Assembly (NCBI GenBank): GCA_033439765.1
Contig: JAULSN010000003.1
Span: 1,488,001-1,552,000, forward strand
Direction: 5' to 3'
Length of the DNA stretch: 64,000 nucleotides
Origin: Lasiosphaeria ovina
Lineage: Eukaryota; Ascomycota; Sordariomycetes; Sordariales; Lasiosphaeriaceae
Positions 56,443-64,000 of the stretch are shown here, piece after piece. The position numbers and the translations under genes were made by a program. The notes under the pieces are model-generated. The model saw nothing but the letters and a program-made list of their open reading frames with translations, did no database searches and was not told where the DNA came from. Position 1 is the stretch's first letter, and each line of letters opens with the position of its first letter.

Positions 56443-57170
56443 TAGTGCCTACAGCACGGTGTATAGTCTCGTCTTGGCTGTTCGAGGTCCTGGAGACCAT
56501 GGCAGAGGTAGGGCTACGCAGCTGCGTGCTGGATAGCGGAATGCGGAATGCGGAAGTCGAAGCCTTGGGAGTGCCTGGAATAGGGAAAACGAGTCTTCAC
56601 TAAGACTGAATGTCGCAGGACATGCCTTCGTCCTTATGAATGCGCGTTTAGGTCAAGGTTGATTCGCTCATGAGCTTCGGGGGGAAACTTTTTTGTCGAG
56701 TGGACAGATGCCTAGGTAAGGTAGGTACCTAGAGATTGTGAGTATCAGTCAGTAGGTTGTTGGGGTCAGAAGTCGGGGCCCGCGTCCAGGTGACAGTCCA
56801 GTGGCCCGTGCCAGTTCCTTATGACGCGGGGAGTCCAAGCTTGTACCCACAGTAGGCTCCGGCAGCACTTGACCAATTGAGGAAGGCGGTGTCAAGAACT
56901 AGGGCTAAGCTCCGCGTCCTCCCGTCCTACGTTCCCCAGAAACTTTCCACTATCAACCCTGGGTTTATGTGGAATGCGGGCATATTTCTGCTGGTTCCTA
57001 TTGCCCCTTCGAGTATCTAGATGGCTTTCCAGCTCCCAATGTGCTACCGATGAAAAGAAGCATCCAAGCCCCTAGCCCAGCGGAGTAACCGACGAAAGGC
57101 GGCTGCCCAAAACCCCAGACGCAGGCATAATACGGTCGGTCACATAAAATCCCACGCAAGATTACCCAAG
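56443..57170. promoter_or_regulatory. divergent promoter region ATG9 / COG6
   Basis: 728 bp between the two starts, with CCTAGGTAAGGTAGGTACCTAG at about 56711-56734. No coding sequence seen. Confidence 0.5.
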
Positions 57171-59371
57171 ATGACTTCACACGAAGCTGCGCTGGAAAGG
57201 CCGCTTTCCCTGCAGGCGCGTGACAGCTTCAGCCCTCTCCTGCACCAAGTGCCTCAAACGCAACAGTCGCTTAGGGGAATAATTCCGTTATCATCAAAGG
57301 TTACCAGCGTTCTCTCAGCATCATATGCAGATACAGAATTTCGCGAGGCGCTTACGCTGTTAGACGACCGAGGCGTACATAATACAGCAGAGTCGCGCAG
57401 GCGGTTACGGCTAGACCTACAGAGGGAGGTTATTAATAGCAACGGCGAAGTCATCAATGAGTTTGCCAAGGTCGCTGAGGTATGGAGTTCTCTCCCCTTC
57501 CTTGTGTGCTCCTCCATACATATGCCACAAGTGACGGCTTGGTGAGCTGATAAGCTCCTTAGCAACTCCGGCGTATAGGCCACACCATTAGCAGGCTCAA
57601 CGAGAACTTCCAAGAGACCAAGACGCAAATTGGGGCTGCCCACAAGGCAACCACATCCGCTCTGAGTGAGGGATCTTTGCTCATTGCCCAAAGAAGTCAG
57701 ATCGATAAGAAGCAGGCACTACTGAAGGCGTTTAACGCAAACTTTGTACTGTCGGGGGATGAAATGGCCGCCCTGACGCTCACGTCGGAGCCCGTCGACG
57801 AGCTCTTCTTTACCGTGCTTTCCAAGGCCAAGAAAATTAGCAAAGATTGCGAGGTACTTCTTGGCTTTGGAAACCAGACCCTTGGACTGGAGATCGTGGA
57901 ACAAGCTTCAAAGAATCTCAGCTTGGGATTTCAGAAGGTGTACAAGTGGGTTCAGAGAGAGCTCAAGACGTTAAACCTCGAGAATCCACAAATAGGGTCG
58001 TCTATCCGACGCGCCCTCCGCGTATTGGCCGAGAGGCCGACTCTCTTTCAGAATTGCTTGGACTTCTTGGCTGACGCGCGAGAGCATGTCTTGTCCGACT
58101 CATTCCACACAGCCCTGACAGGTGGCTCCGCATTTGGTACCCAGCGCGTGTCTGTAAAGCCCATCGAACTCGCAGCCCACGACCCCCTGAGATACGTTGG
58201 CGACATGCTTGCCTGGGCCCACTCAGCCACCGTTGGTGAGAAGGAGGCCCTCGAGGTACTGTTCATCTCTGATGGGGATGAGATTGCCAAGGGCATCCAG
58301 GCCGGACGTGAGAACGAAGTCTGGCGTTTGATTGCCGAAGACGGCGAGGAGCCTGGAAGTTTCGATGCTGTGTCGGCTTTGAATGAGCTAGTTGACCGAG
58401 ATATGTCTGGTGCGGTCCGCTTAATGCGTCAGCGAGTCGAGCAGGTCATACAGACGAACGAGGATACGATTCTGGCGTATAAACTCGCAAACCTCCTCAG
58501 CTTCTACAAGGGAACCTTCAGTCGATTATTAAGCCCTGGCTCCAGTCTTGTCGAGTTCCTAGGGCTACTCGAATCTGAGGCACTTCGACAGTTCCGTTCG
58601 CTGGCTCGAGACCATGTTGCCACACTACAGGGCGAGTTCCATCACACCCCACCGAACCTGGGCCCTCCAGAATTCCTCATTGATGCACTGGAGCAACTCT
58701 TGGCCATCATTAAAACCTACGAAACCTCTTTTGCCTCGCCTGGCGATCGGGAAGCAGATTTTAAGCCAGTGATGGCCGAGGCGTTCGACCCTTTTTTATC
58801 CGGGTGCATCAGAATGGCCCAGGCCGCCGGCGCACCATCGAATTCCGTCTTCCTCATCAATTGCTTCATGGCTTCTCTCAACACGCTGTCCAAGTTCAGC
58901 TTCATGCAAACGAGCACGGCACAGCTGCAAGAAAAGATTGCAAAGGAACGAGCAAGACTGGTGGAGAGCCAATACGCTTTCCTCCGAGTCGAGTCTGGCC
59001 TTGAATCACTGATAGAATCACTGGGGGCGCTGGAGGAGAAAGACGAGGATGTGGAAAAGTTGTCGTCACTTGAGGCTGTACAAGCCCCGGAACTGGTGCA
59101 AGCAAGCCAGATGCTTGACGAATTCTTGCCATCGGCCTTAATGGACGCGGTTGAAAATTTGAGACTGCTCCAGGACACTAAACTGGCCAGGGATATAACT
59201 GAGGACGCGGCTAAGAGGTTCTGTGTCGACTTTGAGCATGTTGAAGAAATGCTGACGCTAGCAGACGAGATGTCAGAACGGAGAAATGCTGTTGAAGAAA
59301 TGCCAGAAGTCCAGAGTCTCCGGGCTCTGTTTCCGAGGACAATAGGGGAAATACGAGTTTTGCTGTCGTAA
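57171..59371 (+). CDS. COG6: conserved oligomeric Golgi complex subunit 6
   Basis: A lobe-B subunit of the COG tether for retrograde Golgi vesicles. Exons 57171-57479 and 57563-59371 join in frame to 705 residues. The N-terminus ([16 protein letters not shown], here [20 protein letters not shown]) is the usual COG6 start, and [13 protein letters not shown] and [16 protein letters not shown] follow. Middle and C-terminal helical rods are recognisable ([56 protein letters not shown]). No catalytic motif. Genetic work in yeast ties COG to Atg9 vesicle traffic and autophagy, which is notable given its divergent neighbour ATG9. One 83-bp intron. Confidence 0.92.
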
Positions 59372-60528
59372 AACTGGCCCCGAAACATACCCCAAAACGA
59401 CTCCTACGTACGAAGGCCCAGAAACAACAAATTGGGATCTAGCGGCTAGTCATGGAAACCTAGGCTTTGCTTATGTATCGCCACGACAAAACGTGCACTT
59501 CTACACTACTACAATCATGAACGCCAATATCAACTATTTATTGATTGTGGTCGTGTGGCCGTAAGAGTTTCTCGTGTCTTCACTTTTTTGACTTTCCAAC
59601 CTATGTGTGTGTGTGTGTACTCTTAAGTCCAGATACGGAACAAACTCAACCTTTAATGTCATTACGAAGTCGTACGTACTGTATGTACATAAAGCCCTTC
59701 TGGGCGGAGTTAGCTATGTAAGGTACCGTAGCTCCGTAGCTAGGAAGCGCATTCCTTCCACAGAACCTTCGGCATTTGGGACGTACAACGACGTCACTTC
59801 CAGGAGTGCATACCTAGGGACCTAGCGGGTGTAATCCGGCCTATCGTATCCGTACTGTCCTGTACATACCTTACCGGTAAGTGCGAGACGGATACCTTAC
59901 CTGATCCCCTGGTTTGTAGCGTCATTGTTTAGCAAAGATAGCATGCAGATAGAAAATCTCCAGCCAGCTACGAAGTTCAGATAATGAAATTTGATATAGG
60001 AAATGGAAGTTAAGCACAGAATCCCCAACGTACCGTGTGCTGAAATATTCGGGGAGAATAGCAATACAATTCTTTACCCAAAGGTAAAAAGTGGTACGGA
60101 CTGTAATTCGCACACAGTACTACGGATGTATCCGTTCCACGTATGCAACCCACCCCTGAAAATGGTCTCCACCTTTGTACTGTACACACATACATGGGAA
60201 AGGCTGTACACCTATTCATACAGGTTAAGGTCCGCCGTCACTACCCCACCCTTGGAAAGAGCGCCCGAATAACAACGACGTTCCTATCAGAGGCTCTCCA
60301 TATTCTCCTATGGATCGCAACCCGGACTTCATAAGGCAGTGACTACCTCAGTTGCTCACCGCTCTGAGCCCATTATCCTCGTTTCCAAACCAGCGGCAAT
60401 GCCCTGAGCCCACGGAACTCGATAGGTATAGAACCGCTCAAGTCGTCTTCGCTGCTCATCCATATCAGGTCATCTACTGGGCGGTGATTCATGTTGGAGG
60501 GTGATACCAACTAAACCTTGACCACACC
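59372..60528. other. intergenic, low-complexity patches
   Basis: 1.16 kb after COG6. Contains a TG microsatellite (about 59603-59617), ACCTTACC patches at about 59700-59735 and 59860-59905, and TACATAC words. No gene recognised. The right end is the promoter of the AAA ATPase. Confidence 0.4.
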
Positions 60529-63145
60529 ATGCTACGCAATAGAAGCGCCGCTCCCATTTTGCAGAAGACCTACGATGAGAGCTACCTGACATGCTCAACT
60601 GCTGTCTACTATGAAAGCCAGGTAGGTACCTAATAAGTTGTCGCCCCGTCGCTGGTAATTGCACTATTGCTTGGCTTAGCTGCAAATCGTGCTTTTGCTG
60701 ATTCGGAGGGCACAGGGAAACGAGGACGAAGCTATGCGATGCTGGAAACTGGCACTTGACCAAATCTACGATCACCATTCGAACAAGGCCTTCCCTAACT
60801 ACACGCCTCGGTCGGAGACGGAGAAAGCTCTCATTGAGAGCCTAAGGCAGCTGGAGTTGCAGTGTAAGGAACGGATCGATCTTCTTGAAGCTCTTCGCCT
60901 ATCTCGGCAGGAAACATCCCGCGGCCAGTTGTCGTCGGGCGGAACACCGGGAAAATCTTCTGGAATTGGGAGCGGAACGATCCCAGCTGTTACGTACGCT
61001 GAGCTCTCTCGACCGGTTCTTCCGAATCGGCCCTCGATGCCTACCAGAACTTCTTCCGAAAAAGGATTTCTTAGTGAGGACTACGCGGCATATGCGGTAA
61101 ACACAGAGTCGCCATCTCCTGCACTAATTGCATCTCAACCCATAATGCCCCCACCCACAGAAGGGAGATCTTCCCGGCCGCCCAGCCCAGAGAGGCATAC
61201 GATGCGCACAACCCTGCGGACAACCCGTCTTGGAGACAAATCCCTGAAGTTAACTTCACGGCGCCCGGTACCGAAGCCAGCAGATGGCCCTGGTGCCAAC
61301 AAGGCTGCGGCTCTAGCATGGTCCACACTTGGTCGCCGTGGGAAGGCGGATGAGGGTTTGGCCAGCGCTCAGACAGTTTCGCAACCTTTATCCAACCCCG
61401 AAACCCCATCAGACAGATCACGTCAGAGTTTTGAGTTGCCAGAGAGACAGTGGGACACCTATTCAAGGAGGCTTGTTCCCCCCAAGGCCTGGAGTCCGGG
61501 AAAGCCATCAGATGAAAGATCAAGTCCGACTCAGTCCCCCATTCGTCACTCTGACGAATATTCATACCCTCGCCCTTCGCCTCTTTCTATTAGTGCAGCG
61601 TCGAATGCAATAAGTTCGATGGCTATACGTGAAAACGCGGGGCGTCCAATGTCAGAAAGGGGACGTGCTGTAGAGCAGGAAAATGCTTCATCCGAGAGGT
61701 CGCGGACAGGCTCTCCAAGGAAGGTGCCAGACACAAAAGCGGAACACTCAAGAAACGTGGGAGAAAGATTATCAGGAAGCAAACACGCCTCAGAGTCCTC
61801 ATTCTCACTTCGCCATCCAACAGTCCCAGGAAGCCCAGCATTCTCGGCAAGCATAAACAAACTGGTGCGTAATCGACAAACCAGAAAGCTTGAAACGCAG
61901 TCGACAGGAGCCAGACATCGCAGAAGCCAAACGGGGCAGCGTTTATCGTCGTCGAGTGGTGATGACTCCTTGTCTGAAAGCCGCACAGGACCAGAACAGC
62001 ACATGCGGAGGGTGCTGCACAGGGAAGACTCCCTCATAGCGAACCCACAGATACAGTCGCCCATCGACTATACTGAGGATGAGGATAGTAAATTTGCAAG
62101 CTCGTGGAAGAAAAAGAAGTCGGCAATTCTCAAGAAGCTTCCTCTTGGGGTTGATGAACATGCCGCCAAACAAATACTGAACGAGATTGTAGTCCGGGGC
62201 GACGAAGTACATTGGAGTGACGTTGCCGGACTTGATATGGCAAAAAACGCCCTGCGGGAAAACGTTGTCTATCCATTTCTCCGTCCCGACCTATTCATGG
62301 GACTGCGAGAACCTGCAAGGGGAATGCTCCTATTCGGACCCCCTGGGACGGGCAAGACCATGTTGGCAAGAGCTGTTGCCACCGAATCCAAGTCGACCTT
62401 CTTCTCAATATCTGCTAGCAGCCTCACTAGTAAGTACCTGGGCGAGTCAGAGAAGCTCGTCCGGGCACTCTTTTCCCTGGCCAAGGTTCTCGCCCCAAGC
62501 ATTATCTTCGTGGACGAGATAGACTCGTTGCTGTCGCAACGATCCGGCTCCGGAGAGCACGAGGCTACAAGAAGGATCAAGACCGAGTTTCTTATTCAGT
62601 GGAGTGACTTACAGCGAGCAGCCGTGGGAAGAGAGGCGGTGGACAGGGACAAAGATCGCGACGATGCCAGTCGGGTGCTTGTCCTTGCTGCGACAAATCT
62701 TCCCTGGGCCATCGATGAGGCTGCGAGGAGGCGCTTTGTGAGGCGCCAGTATATACCTTTACCAGAATCAAAGACACGAGCGGTACAGCTCAAGACACTG
62801 CTCGAGCAACAGAACCATACTCTCACTGACGCCGATATAGAAGTTCTTGTTGGCATAACTGATGGTATGTCGCGATCAAGTCTGGTGCATACCTTGCACC
62901 GAATCTTAACTAACCACTAAACAGGATTTTCTGGCTCCGATATTACAGCTCTCGCCAAAGACGCAGCCATGGGCCCCCTTCGATCTCTCGGCGAAGCACT
63001 ACTACATATGACAATGGACGAAATACGCCCCATCGAACTCTCAGACTTTGTTGCTAGTCTGGTAACAATTCGGCCCAGCGTGAGCAAGACGGGACTCCAA
63101 GAATATGAGGATTGGGCTAAGGAATTTGGAGAACGGGGAGGATAG
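60529..63145 (+). CDS. AAA ATPase, spastin/fidgetin/SAP1 type
   Basis: A meiotic-clade AAA ATPase. Exons 60529-60621, 60680-62864 and 62925-63145 join in frame to 832 residues. The N-terminal helices ([57 protein letters not shown]) resemble an MIT-like bundle. A long Ser/Arg/Pro-rich linker follows. The AAA module carries Walker A ([15 protein letters not shown]), Walker B ([14 protein letters not shown]), the pore loop [12 protein letters not shown], the second region [20 protein letters not shown], and the C-terminal helix ([20 protein letters not shown]). Yeast Sap1 is close in family; microtubule severing is not proven. The first exon start is the only ATG joining in frame; an earlier exon cannot be ruled out. 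Confidence 0.85.
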
Positions 63146-63576
63146 GCAGGGAAGACTAGCATACCTTATCGTTATTTCCGAATGTACAACATTTGCAATA
63201 GTGAGGTTCGCATCAGAGTAGCATGGCATCTACCAGCAATCTGATGTCTCACACTTTACCCAGCCCCGTCTCCACATCCTCAAGACGCAGGATCAGAGGT
63301 CCGGATATGTGCGTAGATACCTAAGCTACATTGTGAAGTCTTTATCATTATTTCGGTTCTTTCTTCGCATACAAGGGGGATCGGATTGGCCGCGACTACG
63401 CCTCATCCCCAAGCAATGCAAAGCAATACCCACCCCCTCCGCGAGCCTCAAAATGCGGTAACAATGCGGATCAAATGTTACAAGACTATATACGCGGTGA
63501 AGCATCCCTAGATATTACATGCTAGACGTATCCTGGGACGGAGAACAATGGCTCGGAAAGATTCTTGCTTCCATTC
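63146..63576. other. convergent 3' region
   Basis: About 430 bp between the converging AAA ATPase and mitochondrial S17 stops. No feature seen beyond presumed 3' UTRs. Confidence 0.4.
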
Positions 63577-63921
63577 TCAGTCAACCTCCCGGGGGGTAAT
63601 TTTCCCTCGTACCTCCTTCTGTAACCGCTTCTCAACGCTTGCAGCATTCGCAAGCTTTATGTCAAGTATTTCTAGCTGCTTTCGCAGAGCTCGCCTCTTA
63701 TCCTTCGCCTCTCTCCACGCCGCCTCAGAAGCCCATCTATCCTGCTCTGTGGGCACCGCGGGGCGTTCCTCAATCGGTACGCCAGCCGGCGCAATAATGT
63801 GCTTAACCACGTGGCGCTTGTTCTTTGAGGTTCGCCAACCAGGCGTGATGGCCACCACGTCTCCGGTCCTGAGCGAGTTGTTGGGATCGTGGACTAGGTG
63901 CGTCTGGGGAGCTTTGAAGAA
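63577..63921 (-). CDS. mitochondrial ribosomal protein S17, 3' part
   Basis: The last exon (to the acceptor at 63922-63923) encodes FFKAPQTHLVHDPNNSLRTG, then DVVAITPGWRTSKNKRHVVK and HIIAPAGVPIEERPAV. This matches the bacterial-type uS17 core (mitochondrial small subunit) with a fungal helical C-terminal extension (REAKDKRRALRKQLEILD ending KITPREVD). The 5' exons lie beyond the window edge, so the gene is partial here; the sequence from 63924 to 64000 would be intron. Family is clear from LVHDPNNSLRTGD and the GWRTSKNKRHVVK segment; length and start are not known. Confidence 0.85.
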   Translation of the reverse strand, partial: FFKAPQTHLVHDPNNSLRTGDVVAITPGWRTSKNKRHVVKHIIAPAGVPIEERPAVPTEQDRWASEAAWREAKDKRRALRKQLEILDIKLANAASVEKRLQKEVRGKITPREVD

Positions 63922-64000
63922 CTACGCGACACCCCAATTAGTAGCCAACTCTAATACCACTGCCAGCATCTCCCTTTGTTGCTACACGCACAGAAACATT

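Overview
The window is nuclear DNA of a filamentous ascomycete, most likely a Sordariomycete. The evidence is short GT-AG introns of about 50-100 bp, intron-bearing H2A and H2B genes, fungal-type SPX-RING, SLM-like, mitoferrin, ATG and COG genes, and a transposon block whose changes (TGG to TAG, CA to TA) look like repeat-induced point mutation (RIP). Exons were joined by hand and reading-frame totals checked for most genes; no database search was possible.

Positions 1 to about 13,060 are a transposon block. The background is a Ty3/gypsy retrotransposon on the + strand, heavily RIP-damaged (RT, RNase H, integrase and chromodomain still readable through stops) plus other RIP-degraded remnants, an LTR-like stretch and a tRNA-like relic. 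Nested in it are six much better preserved LINE-type copies that share one 3' tail ending in a small hairpin and poly(A). Three tails carry only a gag-like zinc-knuckle ORF (one copy complete, with an intact 467-codon ORF and a 10-bp target duplication), two carry the 3' part of the RT/RNase H ORF, and one is tail only. Two tail subtypes are each found with both bodies. This modular family is the most unusual thing in the window.

From 13,064 to the end the DNA is ordinary gene-rich euchromatin. In order: KGD2 (2-oxoglutarate dehydrogenase E2, -), a complex I LYR subunit (NDUFB9 type, +), histone H2A (-) and H2B (+), SQS1-like R3H/G-patch protein (-), ATG4 (+), JJJ1-like J protein (-), SPX-RING protein (+), cystathionine gamma-synthase (-), a glyoxalase-fold protein with disordered tail (-), EMG1/NEP1 (-), a secreted protein (+), an SLM1-like PH protein (+), GAR1 (-), an ER P58IPK/DNAJC3-type co-chaperone (+), a mitoferrin-type carrier (-), ATG9 (-), COG6 (+), a spastin/SAP1-like AAA ATPase (+) and the 3' part of mitochondrial ribosomal protein S17 (-).

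The layout is dominated by divergent pairs: KGD2/NDUFB9, H2A/H2B, SQS1/ATG4, JJJ1/SPX-RING, GAR1/P58IPK and ATG9/COG6. Several partners plausibly share function: respiration, the nucleosome core, and Atg9 vesicle traffic. Ribosome and snoRNP biogenesis recurs (EMG1, GAR1, JJJ1, SQS1). Intergenic DNA holds scattered ACCT/AGGT-rich low-complexity patches and one candidate short inverted-repeat element, and no unique-sequence tRNA or 5S gene was seen.
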